In this document: piece after piece, positions 1-7,064 of the stretch | How the letters are laid out: each line of letters opens with the position of its first letter | Numbering within the stretch: position 1 is the first letter of the stretch | From: Dehalococcoidales bacterium | GTDB lineage: Bacteria; Chloroflexota; Dehalococcoidia; Dehalococcoidales; RBG-16-60-22 | DNA length: 13,506 nt | Assembly: GCA_030628245.1 (NCBI GenBank) | Contig: DAOVRI010000023.1 | Location: forward strand, 1-13,506 | Reading direction: 5' to 3' | Made by a program: the position numbers and the translations under genes | The notes under the pieces: generated by a model | What the model was told of the DNA's origin: nothing | Seen by the model: only the letters and a program-made list of their open reading frames with translations | Database searches by the model: none

Positions 1-762
1 ATTGCCGCGAATGCCCAGATATACGGAGCAACCGACACCGCAATAGGGACAGATTGTCTTGACCTCACGCGTTGCCTGCTTGGCGCTTTTAGGAATGAGC
101 GCTCCAGTGGGACATCGCTCAACGCATTCGCCGCAGGACTCGCATATGGATTTAAGGATAGTCTTATTACCGAAGGTGCTCACTTTGGCCGAGTTGCCCC
201 TGAAAGCCAGGTCAATAGCACCGACACCGGCAATCTCATGGCAGGCGCGCACGCACTTGGCACAGAGGATGCATTTATTGGGGTCGCGGGTAAAGGCGGG
301 ATGACTGTCATCGATGGGAAGCAGTTCCTTACTTTTGCGCATCCGGTCAAAATGCTCCTGCTCAATGCCCAGATAGCTTGCTATCTTCTGCAACTCACAC
401 TGCTGGTTTTTGGCGCAGGTGAGACAATCACCATGATGGTTAGCCATGATTAGCTCCATAGTGATGCGGCGGGACTGATTCACCATGGGCGTTTCAGTAT
501 GCACCACCATCCCATCCGTTGCCGGGGTGGTGCACGAAGTGGGCAGACCCCGAACGCCCTCAATCTCCACAACGCAAAACCGACAAGCCCCATAGGGCTT
601 GAGGTCGGGGTCATGGCAGAGTGTCGGAATATAAACATCGACGCTCTGTGCTGCCTCGAGCACCGTAGTTCCCTCCGGTACTTCGACCTTTTTCCCATCA
701 ATGGTCAGGGAAATGATACCCAGCTTTTTCTCACCTGCCACTATTGAGCTAGTTGTCGTCAT
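1..762 (-). CDS. fdhA: Formate dehydrogenase alpha subunit, N-terminal part (cut by window edge)
   Basis: The first 254 residues of a large iron-sulfur/molybdopterin oxidoreductase are visible; the rest lies beyond base 1. Cluster sites appear in this order: a plant-type [2Fe-2S] site (C49, C60, C63, C77), a His-ligated [4Fe-4S] site (H109, C113, C116, C122), two ferredoxin-like [4Fe-4S] sites (C164/C167/C170/C174 and C207/C210/C213/C217), then CPYCGVGC (C238, C241, C245), which opens the molybdopterin domain. NuoG and [FeFe]-hydrogenase HndD/HydA share the first part, but the last motif is typical of NAD-linked formate dehydrogenases. The catalytic Cys or Sec is outside the window, so substrate and selenium use cannot be read. 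Start ATG at 762 follows GGGAGGT at good spacing. It is the last visible gene of a minus-strand operon, 44 bases after the NuoF-like gene. Expected to be a cytoplasmic complex oxidising formate or reducing CO2. Confidence 0.88.
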   Translation of the reverse strand, partial: MTTTSSIVAGEKKLGIISLTIDGKKVEVPEGTTVLEAAQSVDVYIPTLCHDPDLKPYGACRFCVVEIEGVRGLPTSCTTPATDGMVVHTETPMVNQSRRITMELIMANHHGDCLTCAKNQQCELQKIASYLGIEQEHFDRMRKSKELLPIDDSHPAFTRDPNKCILCAKCVRACHEIAGVGAIDLAFRGNSAKVSTFGNKTILKSICESCGECVERCPTGALIPKSAKQATREVKTICPYCGVGCSVYLGIRGN

Positions 763-806
763 TATCTACCTCCCATTGCCATCAAATAGCTTCGGTTCCT
801 TTCTAT

Positions 807-2717
807 TTAAGCTTTGCTGTCTACAGGAACAGGCTCTGTCGGCGCCACCACGGGTTCCCCGGAAATTTTAACTACGGCACTAAACTTGGCCGGGCAAACA
901 TCCAGGCAGGTCCCGCATTTGGTACACTTGTCCTGCTCGATAACATGCACCATTCGCTTGCCGCCCTTAATGGCTTCGGCGGGGCAGGCCCTAGCACAGA
1001 TACCGCAACCCTGGCATTTCTCGGAATCTATATAATAGGACACCAGGGCTTTGCACACCAGCGCCGGACAGCGCTTTTCTGAAATGTGAGCCTCATACTC
1101 ATCCCGGAAGTAGCGGATGGTGGTCAGCACCGGATTGGGGGCTGTCCCGCCCAGGGCACAAAGGGAGCCATTTTTAACGGCTTCGCTCAGTTCCAGAAGC
1201 AGTTCGATGTCTCCGTCTCTGCCGCGGCCGCTGACGATATCCTCCAGGATGTCCAGCATCTGTTTCGTGCCCCAGCGGCATTGAATACACTTACCGCAGG
1301 ATTCGAGCTGGGTGAAGGTAAGGAAATACCTGGCCACATCCACCATGCAGGAATCCTCGTCCATCACCACCATGCCGCCGGAACCCACGATAGAGCCGGC
1401 ACTCGCCAGCGATTCATAATCCACCGGCGAATCGAGAAAGCTGGCAGACAGACACCCCCCCGAGGGGCCGCCGGTCTGCACGGCTTTGAAATTCTTACCG
1501 TCCGGAATACCACCACCAATCCCGTAAATGATTTCACGCATGGGGATGCCCATAGGCACCTCAATAAGTCCCGTCCGCATAACCTTGCCCACTAACGAAA
1601 AGGTCTTGGTGCCTTTGCTTTTCTCAGTGCCGTAGCTCGCATACCAGCCTGAGCCCTTCTGAAGGATGGCGGAAACATCGGCCCAGGTCTCCACATTGTT
1701 GATGTTCGTGGGCTTACCCCACAGGCCGGATTGAGCGGGGAAGGGGGGACGGGAGCGAGGCATGCCGCGGTTGCCCTCGATAGAGGCCATTAAAGCGGTT
1801 TCCTCGCCGCAGACGAAGGCACCAGCTCCTTCTTTAATCTTGATATGAAAGCTGAAGCTGGAACCCATGATGTTATCACCCAGCAACCCGCACTTCTCCA
1901 TCTGTTCCAGGGCAGTTCTCAGTCGTTGAATCGCCAGCGGATACTCCGCCCGGATATAAATGTAACCCTCGGAGGCGCCTATGGCATAAGCGCCGATGAG
2001 CATTCCTTCCAGAACGGCATGGGGGTCACCCTCCAGCACGGCCCTATCCATAAAAGCTCCGGGGTCGCCTTCATCAGCATTGCACACGATATATTTCTGA
2101 GTGCCCGGGGAATCGTGGCAGAATTGCCATTTAAGCCCGGTGGGGAAACCGGCGCCACCACGCCCGCGCAACCCCGATTTCTTGACCTCATCAATCACCT
2201 CCTGGGGTTTCATCCTGAGCACCTCGCTCAGGCCCTCGTAACCGCCGTTGGCAATATAGTGGTGGATATCCGTGGGGTCTATGTTCCCGCAGTTGCGCAG
2301 AGCAATACGAACCTGGGGCTTAAGTACGGGCAGGTCAAATAGTCGAGGGATTCCATTTATGGTGCCTTCACCGCGGGTGCCCAGGGCCAGGTCGGGGCGG
2401 GGATTATCGGCAGTCAGGTAGTCCCTGACAATTTCAGCCATAAGCTCGGGGGTAAGATTCCCATAAAAGACACCGGGCATACCGGGTTTTACTATCTCTA
2501 CCAGCGGCTCGGCGTAGCAAAGGCCGATGCAGCCTACCTGGATAATGTCGGCCTCTATGCTGTTTTTACCCAGCTCTTCACGGAGAGTCTCAAGTATGTC
2601 TTCGGCACCGGCGGCAATGCCACAGGTACCGGTACCAATCAATATACGGGCTTTTCCGCTATTCTGCATGGCTTCCCAATTTGACATTGCCTGCTTTTTT
2701 ATCTCTTCGAAATTCAT
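807..2717 (-). CDS. nuoF: NuoF-like NAD(P)H/FMN subunit with C-terminal 2x[4Fe-4S] domain
   Basis: A 636-aa diaphorase subunit that passes electrons between NAD(P)(H), FMN and iron-sulfur clusters. Residues about 20-105 form a thioredoxin-like [2Fe-2S] domain with C32, C63 and C67. Residues about 180-315 are the NuoF core: glycine-rich GLRGRGGAGFPTG at 182-194 for NADH/FMN, NADEGDPGAF near 213-222, and GAGAFVCGEETAL near 297-309. The N3-type [4Fe-4S] site is C474, C477, C480 and C520. The C-terminus adds a bacterial ferredoxin domain with C568/C571/C574/C578 and C598/C601/C604/C608, absent from ordinary complex I NuoF but usual in HndC/HydB/FdhB-type soluble complexes. It starts 21 bases after the NuoE-like gene and precedes the formate dehydrogenase alpha gene. 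The ferredoxin domain makes electron confurcation/bifurcation with ferredoxin conceivable, but sequence alone does not show it. The symbol is a family label; this is not respiratory complex I. Confidence 0.93.
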   Translation of the reverse strand: MNFEEIKKQAMSNWEAMQNSGKARILIGTGTCGIAAGAEDILETLREELGKNSIEADIIQVGCIGLCYAEPLVEIVKPGMPGVFYGNLTPELMAEIVRDYLTADNPRPDLALGTRGEGTINGIPRLFDLPVLKPQVRIALRNCGNIDPTDIHHYIANGGYEGLSEVLRMKPQEVIDEVKKSGLRGRGGAGFPTGLKWQFCHDSPGTQKYIVCNADEGDPGAFMDRAVLEGDPHAVLEGMLIGAYAIGASEGYIYIRAEYPLAIQRLRTALEQMEKCGLLGDNIMGSSFSFHIKIKEGAGAFVCGEETALMASIEGNRGMPRSRPPFPAQSGLWGKPTNINNVETWADVSAILQKGSGWYASYGTEKSKGTKTFSLVGKVMRTGLIEVPMGIPMREIIYGIGGGIPDGKNFKAVQTGGPSGGCLSASFLDSPVDYESLASAGSIVGSGGMVVMDEDSCMVDVARYFLTFTQLESCGKCIQCRWGTKQMLDILEDIVSGRGRDGDIELLLELSEAVKNGSLCALGGTAPNPVLTTIRYFRDEYEAHISEKRCPALVCKALVSYYIDSEKCQGCGICARACPAEAIKGGKRMVHVIEQDKCTKCGTCLDVCPAKFSAVVKISGEPVVAPTEPVPVDSKA

Positions 2718-2738
2718 CGCATCCCCCTATATATGCTG

Positions 2739-3254
2739 TTAGTGCCGGCCTTTTCTGTCGAGTATCTTTTTCACCTTATCTGTCGTCATGCTGCCGTATA
2801 CCTTATCATTGACCACCATCACCGGTGCCAGCGCACAAGAACCAAAGCAGGCGACCGTCTCCAGCGTATATTCAAGGTCAGGGGTTGTTTCTCCGTCTTT
2901 GATACCCAGAATCTTCTCCGTCTCCTCAAGTATCCGAGGTGCTCCTTTGACATAGCAGCCCGTACCCCGGCACACCTTAATAATGTTCCGCCCGGTAGGA
3001 ACGAGCTTGAACTGAGCGTAAAAGGTGGCTACTCCGAAGACAGTGCACTCCGGCACCTCAACAAACTGCGCTATCCGGCTCATGGCCTCTTCGGGTAAAT
3101 AGCCAAAGGCCTGCTGAACCTGCTGTAATATCGGGATTAACTCGGCTTTTACGCCTGTATATGATGCCAGAATCTCATCTACTCGAGTTGTAACGGTTTC
3201 TTCATCTTCCTGGACTACTGTATGTGTGTTCTGCGTAACCTCAGCTATACTCAT
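2739..3254 (-). CDS. nuoE: NuoE-like [2Fe-2S] subunit of the formate dehydrogenase complex
   Basis: A 171-aa thioredoxin-like ferredoxin subunit of the NuoE/HndA/HydC family. An N-terminal helical segment (about 25-80) carries the family stretch FGYLPEEAM and VFGVATFYAQF. The [2Fe-2S] ligands are C95, C100, C136 and C140 (CRGTGC then CFGSC), all present. The ATG at 3254 is chosen because GTGAGGT lies 6-10 bases upstream and because the start then falls just after the stop of the preceding gene at 3272. A longer GTG start at 3299 would overlap that gene and add only a basic, non-conserved tail. In the operon it follows the 117-aa gene and precedes the NuoF-like gene by 21 bases, the usual E-F order. 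It likely relays electrons within the NADH-oxidising module. The label is a family name. Confidence 0.93.
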   Translation of the reverse strand: MSIAEVTQNTHTVVQEDEETVTTRVDEILASYTGVKAELIPILQQVQQAFGYLPEEAMSRIAQFVEVPECTVFGVATFYAQFKLVPTGRNIIKVCRGTGCYVKGAPRILEETEKILGIKDGETTPDLEYTLETVACFGSCALAPVMVVNDKVYGSMTTDKVKKILDRKGRH

Positions 3255-3271
3255 TCTAGACCTCACTTTAC

Positions 3272-3625
3272 TTACCACTTTTCCTGCTGGAGGCGACACC
3301 AGATCCAGGTGCTCAGTCGCTTGTCCAGCTTACCAACCCAGGATTCTATACGGCGCAGGTCACCTGACGCCAGGGCGGCTCTCTCCTCCGAGGTCAGGTC
3401 GTACTCCTTAAGCACTTTAGCCGGGTCCTCGGCCAGGCGAGCCAGAAACCTGTGGTCATCGGCGGCTTTAGAAAGCACTTTAAGGATTGTCTCTTTGTTA
3501 GGGTGAGCCTTCTTCTCTTTCGGCTCAACTTCTTTATGCAGCAAATCTCTTTCGAGTTCCTCAATCATTGTAGAGACGCTGATAAAATTATCGTCTTGAG
3601 AATTTTCAGCCATTGCCCTTTCCAT
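3272..3625 (-). CDS. Small uncharacterised protein, first gene of the formate dehydrogenase operon
   Basis: A 117-aa protein of unknown function. The first 45 residues are acidic/lysine-rich and look flexible. The rest is predicted helical, with the stretch DPAKVLKEYDLTSEERAAL at about 67-85, followed by a Trp-rich end with a single Cys (TWIWCRLQQEKW). The DP-x-x-VLxEYxLTxEERAAL pattern resembles small LigA-type helical domains (alpha subunit of extradiol dioxygenases) and also leader regions of some RiPP precursors. The resemblance is to a short helical fold only, so no enzymatic role is claimed. Start ATG at 3625 has an excellent AAAGGAGGT site 8 bases upstream; an internal ATG four codons on is less well placed. 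Its stop lies 18 bases before the NuoE-like start, so the genes are probably co-transcribed and translationally linked. A maturation or assembly role for the redox complex is a guess from position. Confidence 0.75.
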   Translation of the reverse strand: MERAMAENSQDDNFISVSTMIEELERDLLHKEVEPKEKKAHPNKETILKVLSKAADDHRFLARLAEDPAKVLKEYDLTSEERAALASGDLRRIESWVGKLDKRLSTWIWCRLQQEKW

Positions 3626-3706
3626 AGCTGTAACCTCCTTTAGCTCCTTCTATTTACAGGTTACCCCGAAACGACCAGACTTTCATCGCCTGCCTGACCT
3701 AATCTG

Positions 3707-3751
3707 GACTGTCACCTTGGCCTATTTTTCAACTAGGCAATGTGTGCAGTC
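3707..3751. repeat. Nested inverted repeat in the divergent region
   Basis: The outer arms are GACTG (3707-3711) and CAGTC (3747-3751). The inner arms are GCCTA (3720-3724) and TAGGC (3734-3738), with CAC/GTG matches between them. The inner loop contains most of TTTTCAACTAG. The pairing is imperfect, and no T-run follows in either direction, so it looks more like a protein-binding dyad than a terminator. Confidence 0.4.
3726..3736 (+). promoter_or_regulatory. Single copy of the TTTTCAACTAG motif
   Basis: An exact 11-base match to the first unit of the tandem motif before the second regulator gene. It sits in the loop of the nested dyad between the formate dehydrogenase operon and the response regulator, about 80 bases upstream of that regulator's -35 element. 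Confidence 0.4.
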
Positions 3752-3815
3752 AGATAGGTGCTGATTACATCGGGTAAGCTCTGCTTCAATGCAATCCCAA
3801 GCGAGCTGTATGTCT

Positions 3816-3844
3816 TTGAACTATTCCTTATTGCGGACTATAAT
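3816..3844 (+). promoter_or_regulatory. Sigma70-type promoter of the response regulator/kinase genes
   Basis: TTGAAC at 3816-3821 is separated by exactly 17 bases from a perfect TATAAT at 3839-3844. Transcription would start near 3851, leaving a leader of about 34 bases before the ATG at 3885. The promoter position excludes the longer upstream reading frame start at 3789 for the response regulator. Confidence 0.7.
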
Positions 3845-3884
3845 GGGAATAAGAAGCAGCAAAACTCCCCTCAGCAGCCGACAA

Positions 3885-4547
3885 ATGAATAAGATAAAAG
3901 TGATTATCGCCGACGACCATGTGCTCTTCCGTGAGGGAACGCGTAACCTGATTGAGCAAGAGAGAGATATGGAGGTTGTTGGCGAAGCCAACGACGGTGC
4001 CGAGGCTGTTGAGCTGGTAGCCAAACTCCGCCCCCATGTTGCTTTGATGGATATCGCCATGCCCAGGGTCAATGGTATTGAGGCGACACGGCAAATCAAA
4101 ACCAGCCAGCCGTCCACAGCGGTGCTGATTCTCACGGCTTATGATAACGACCAGTATATTATAGCACTGCTGGAGGCGGGGGCAGCCGGATACCTGCTAA
4201 AGAATGTCAGCGGCAAGAACCTGGTCAACGCCATTCGTGCCGTGCATGCTGGTGAAGCCGTACTCCACCCCACCATTGCTCAGAAGGTCTTCAGCCGCTT
4301 TGGGGCTGGCCGGGAACTGGGTGAGCCGGCACAACTGGCCGAACTTAGCGAACGAGAAATGGAGATACTGAGACTGGCCGCAAAAGGCATGAGCAATCAG
4401 GACATTGCTGGTAAACTTTTCCTGAGCCGGCGTACCGTACAGGCCCATCTGGGCAATATCTTCCGTAAGATGGACGTGGGCTCGAGGACGGAAGCCGTCC
4501 TGCAGGCATTGAGGAAAGGCTGGCTGGGTCTGGATGACTTAGCATAG
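3885..4547 (+). CDS. NarL/LuxR-family response regulator
   Basis: A 220-aa DNA-binding response regulator. The N-terminal receiver (about 3-120) has the full active site: acidic pair D10/D11, phosphoacceptor D56, T84 and K106. The C-terminal LuxR-type helix-turn-helix spans about 153-208 (LSEREMEILRLAAKGMS, then RRTVQAHLGNIFRKM). The start at 3885 (MNKIKVIIADDH) gives the standard family N-terminus. Longer options at 3789 and 3843 lie in or before the promoter, although no clear SD precedes 3885. The gene is followed after 25 bases by a HisKA_3-class histidine kinase, its likely cognate partner. It is divergent from the formate dehydrogenase operon, so that operon is a plausible target, but no binding data are implied. 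Confidence 0.9.
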   Translation: MNKIKVIIADDHVLFREGTRNLIEQERDMEVVGEANDGAEAVELVAKLRPHVALMDIAMPRVNGIEATRQIKTSQPSTAVLILTAYDNDQYIIALLEAGAAGYLLKNVSGKNLVNAIRAVHAGEAVLHPTIAQKVFSRFGAGRELGEPAQLAELSEREMEILRLAAKGMSNQDIAGKLFLSRRTVQAHLGNIFRKMDVGSRTEAVLQALRKGWLGLDDLA

Positions 4548-4572
4548 TGTTAAAAACGATGGGACTACGCTG

Positions 4573-6531
4573 GTGAAGAATTTTTACAGGGTTCCGCATT
4601 TCTGGATTATCCTGGCTATCATGACCTTCGGAGCCCTTATCTACTATGCCGACCGGATTCCGTGGCTTCAGACAATGTTCCCCCAGGCGCCCATTCAGCT
4701 CGCCCGGTATTCAACATACCGCATCCTTTCTATCATCCCGGTGGCTTACGCCGCCTTCGTTTTTGGTCTGAGGGGCGGGGTGATTACGGCGGTTTTCATC
4801 AGTCTGGCACTCCTGCCGCGCGCCATCTTCTTCTCCGACCAGGTATCGGAGGCAGTAACCGAGACCATCGCCTTCTTTTTCATCGGATTGCTGGTAAGCT
4901 GGCTGATTCACCGGCAGCAGAGGGCATTCGACCAGCTGGAAAAGGCCAAGGAAGAGCTTCAGGCAAATGTTGAGGTTATTAAGGAAGACGAAAAAAGACT
5001 GGCCGCTCTCAACCGGATATCAAGCACCGTCTCGGAATCGCTGGAGCTGAGCACCGTTTTAAGCAATGCTACCGACAATGTTGTCGATGTCATGCAGGCT
5101 GACGTTGCCTGGATATTCCTCCTGGATGAGGAAACCGGTGAGCTTGTCCTGTCGGCCCACCGCGGTACAGCCGAAGAGCTTGCCCAGGGCGTGGATAGAC
5201 TCAAGCTGGGAGAGGGCTTCAATGGCAGGGTAGCTCAATCCGGGCAACACCTGTTTGTGGAGGACGCCTCTCAGGACTCCAGACTCACCAGGGAAGTGGT
5301 CAGCAAGTTTAAGCTGCACTCCACGCTTATCGTGCCCCTCAGCTCCAAAAGGAAGGTCAACGGCACCCTGTGTATAGCCATGTACAGCTACCGCCAGTTT
5401 CAGCCGGAGGAAGTGGAACTGCTTACGGCCATGGGTAATCAAATCGGTGTGGCCGTGGAGAACGCCCACCTCTATCAACAACAGCAGGTTACGGCCCAGC
5501 AACTACGGATATCCGAGGAGCGTTACCGGGGTCTCTTTGAAAATTCCACCGATGCGCTTTTCGTTTGCTCGACAATGGCCCGGATTGTCTCCGTCAATCG
5601 AGCCTGCGAGCAGCTCACCGGCTATACACTGAAGGAACTAACGGCTACCGTAATCTATGACCTCTTTTCCGGCGAAAACAAGGAAAAGATAAAGCAACTG
5701 TTTTCAGAAAAACTAGAGCAGGTGCCGACAGGCGGCATCGAGGAGGCCTGTTTAAACAGGAAGAACGGGACAGAGGCATATGTTGAACTACGGGTTAGCC
5801 CCCTGCTCAGGAGGAACCAGATAATCGGCCTGCAGGTCATCGCCCAGGACGTGACCGAGGAGAGACAATTGCGGCAGAACATGGAGTACTATATCAAACA
5901 GGTAACTAAAGCTCAGGAAGACGAACGATTACGCATCTCCCGGGAACTCCATGATGACACAGCCCAGGCTCTGGCCACGCTCTCACGCGGTCTCGATTCT
6001 CTCAGCACGGGAGAAAAGAAACTCACAAAGCCGGTGATTGAGCGACTGGAAAAGCTTCATGAGATGGCCGATTCGGCTCTTGATGGGGTACGCCGTTTCA
6101 GCCAGGACCTCAGACCGCCAATACTGGATGACCTGGGCTTGGTACCGGCACTGGAGTGGCTCATTACCGACCTTGAGAAGGGTTACGGCATGGCGACGAA
6201 GGTGGATATTACAGGCAGTCGGCGCCGGCTTTCCCCGGAGATAGAACTAACCGTCTTCCGTATCGCTCAGGAAGTGCTAAGCAACATCAGGAGGCATTCA
6301 CAGGCTTCTTCGGTTGAGATGAGTCTGGACTTCGGCGCTGACGCTCTGACTCTAATCATAAATGACAATGGAGAGGGTTTTAACATTCCCGATAGAACGA
6401 GTGACCTCGCCCTGTCCGGGAAACTCGGTATCATCGGGATGAGGGAAAGGGCTCGCCTGATTGGAGGCACCTTAATCGTTCAATCAGAAAAGGGCACCGG
6501 CACTACGGTGACCCTGAGGATTCCCAATTAA
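4573..6531 (+). CDS. Membrane histidine kinase: TM-GAF-PAS-HisKA_3-HATPase
   Basis: A 652-aa sensor kinase of the NarX/DesK class. Hydrophobic segments at about 11-27, 51-80 (probably two helices) and 94-113 suggest a four-helix membrane domain with little extracellular loop. A coiled linker (about 115-145) leads to a GAF domain (about 150-300), a PAS domain (about 313-430) and the HisKA_3 dimerisation domain with phospho-acceptor H460 in RISRELHDD. The ATPase domain has an N-box at about 567-576 (N571), DNGEGF at 598-603 and a glycine-rich end at 619-645 (GIIGMRERARLIGG, KGTGTT). The GTG at 4573 is taken as start because it places the first membrane segment at a normal distance; the next in-frame Met is residue 17, inside that segment. 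The SD is weak, and translation may be coupled to the regulator gene 25 bases upstream. The signal sensed by GAF/PAS is not identifiable. Confidence 0.9.
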   Translation: MKNFYRVPHFWIILAIMTFGALIYYADRIPWLQTMFPQAPIQLARYSTYRILSIIPVAYAAFVFGLRGGVITAVFISLALLPRAIFFSDQVSEAVTETIAFFFIGLLVSWLIHRQQRAFDQLEKAKEELQANVEVIKEDEKRLAALNRISSTVSESLELSTVLSNATDNVVDVMQADVAWIFLLDEETGELVLSAHRGTAEELAQGVDRLKLGEGFNGRVAQSGQHLFVEDASQDSRLTREVVSKFKLHSTLIVPLSSKRKVNGTLCIAMYSYRQFQPEEVELLTAMGNQIGVAVENAHLYQQQQVTAQQLRISEERYRGLFENSTDALFVCSTMARIVSVNRACEQLTGYTLKELTATVIYDLFSGENKEKIKQLFSEKLEQVPTGGIEEACLNRKNGTEAYVELRVSPLLRRNQIIGLQVIAQDVTEERQLRQNMEYYIKQVTKAQEDERLRISRELHDDTAQALATLSRGLDSLSTGEKKLTKPVIERLEKLHEMADSALDGVRRFSQDLRPPILDDLGLVPALEWLITDLEKGYGMATKVDITGSRRRLSPEIELTVFRIAQEVLSNIRRHSQASSVEMSLDFGADALTLIINDNGEGFNIPDRTSDLALSGKLGIIGMRERARLIGGTLIVQSEKGTGTTVTLRIPN

Positions 6532-6578
6532 TGTAGTTGATACAGGCTTGATTTCTCGCCTGGCTCTTATCCGAGGTC

Positions 6579-6595
6579 TTCTCAAATAATGAGAA
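6579..6595. repeat. Small inverted repeat after the kinase gene
   Basis: TTCTCA (6579-6584) and TGAGAA (6590-6595) flank a 5-base AT loop. It lies about 50 bases after the kinase stop and right at the point where the oxidase similarity of the neighbouring pseudogene ends. There is no T-run, so terminator function is doubtful. Confidence 0.35.
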
Positions 6596-6599
6596 TTCC

Positions 6600-6980
6600 T
6601 CTTTGCTGCGCCGATTTTAGATATAGCCTCACCGAACTGCTCCCAGGTGGGGAATTCACAAATGTGATATTCAAAGTAAGGTGGTATCTCCGTTTCATAG
6701 TACGGGGATACGCCATTTGCCTTCAATTTTTCCGGACCCGGCCACGGATGGAGGTGGCCGGCACATTTAGTGAATACCCCCAACCCACCCATCGCCCCGA
6801 GCGCGCCTCTCAGTATGCCCCTGAGGCTGGGGCCGGGCCCGTCGCCGGAAAACCATCCTGCTCCCGAGCCCGGTGCGCCCACGTTAACAATTTCTCCGGT
6901 AGGTAAAACCCATTCTACTCCGAACAGGTTACGGCCACTGACAATCCCTCTTAAGTGTGACTTTTTAAGGGTCGTAGTAT
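6600..6980 (-). pseudogene. Fragment of an FAD-linked (GlcD-like) oxidase
   Basis: An open frame on the minus strand carries a recognisable internal piece of an FAD-binding oxidase of the glycolate/lactate oxidase type. It reads GRNLFGVEWVLPTGEIV, then WFSGDGPGPSLRGILRG, GAMGGLGVFTK and HPWPGP, in the order seen in that family. The N-terminal PP-loop FAD-binding half is missing, and the C-terminal substrate domain stops after about 120 matching residues. Beyond that the frame reads unlike protein (RRPRIRARRE) and runs into the antisense of the kinase gene. No SD or promoter fits a start near 7002. I therefore call it a remnant of a deleted gene, not a functional 172-aa protein. The limits given are approximate edges of the similarity. 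Intact members of this family in a catabolic region would oxidise a 2-hydroxy acid or alcohol. Confidence 0.72.
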
Positions 6981-6982
6981 TA

Positions 6983-7005
6983 TTTTCAACTAGACTTTTC
7001 AACTA
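6983..7005 (+). promoter_or_regulatory. Tandem TTTTCAACTA motif, probable operator
   Basis: TTTTCAACTAG (6983-6993) is followed 13 bases on by TTTTCAACTA (6996-7005), ending 8 bases before the -35 element of the next gene. The 11-base form also occurs at 3726-3736 in the formate dehydrogenase/response regulator divergent region. Position and repetition are typical of an activator site just upstream of a promoter. The binding protein is unknown; one of the two LuxR-type regulators is the simplest candidate. Confidence 0.5.
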
Positions 7006-7013
7006 AAAATGTT

Positions 7014-7041
7014 TTGACAATTATGTTACATGTGCTATACT
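7014..7041 (+). promoter_or_regulatory. Sigma70-type promoter of the atypical regulator
   Basis: A consensus TTGACA at 7014-7019 and TATACT at 7036-7041 are separated by 16 bases. Transcription would start near 7048, giving a very short leader with AGGGGA just before the ATG at 7065. The tandem motif lies immediately upstream. Confidence 0.7.
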
Positions 7042-7064
7042 GACGGCATAAATAGGGGAAGACC

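Larger units (their letters stand above)
3626..3884. other. Divergent intergenic region between formate dehydrogenase operon and response regulator
   Basis: No gene is supported here. The region holds the SD of the leftward operon (near 3633-3641), a nested inverted repeat at 3707-3751, a TTTTCAACTAG motif at 3726-3736, and the rightward sigma70-type promoter at 3816-3844. I found no convincing -35/-10 pair for the leftward operon, so its promoter may depend on an activator. Confidence 0.7.

Noticed and set aside
1..762. Identification of the large subunit as [FeFe]-hydrogenase HndD or complex I NuoG
   Set aside because: The shared N-terminal cluster domains fit, but the following CPYCGVGC motif belongs to molybdopterin formate dehydrogenases, and no H-cluster motif is present in the visible part.
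1086..1595. Plus-strand open frame of 169 codons
   Set aside because: It is antisense to the NuoF-like gene, with no family pattern or suitable SD.
3255..3299. GTG start extending the NuoE-like protein
   Set aside because: It overlaps the previous gene and lacks a good SD; the ATG at 3254 has GTGAGGT in place.
3789..3884. Longer N-terminus for the response regulator
   Set aside because: It would include the TTGAAC/TATAAT promoter in the coding sequence, and the extra residues are not receiver-like.
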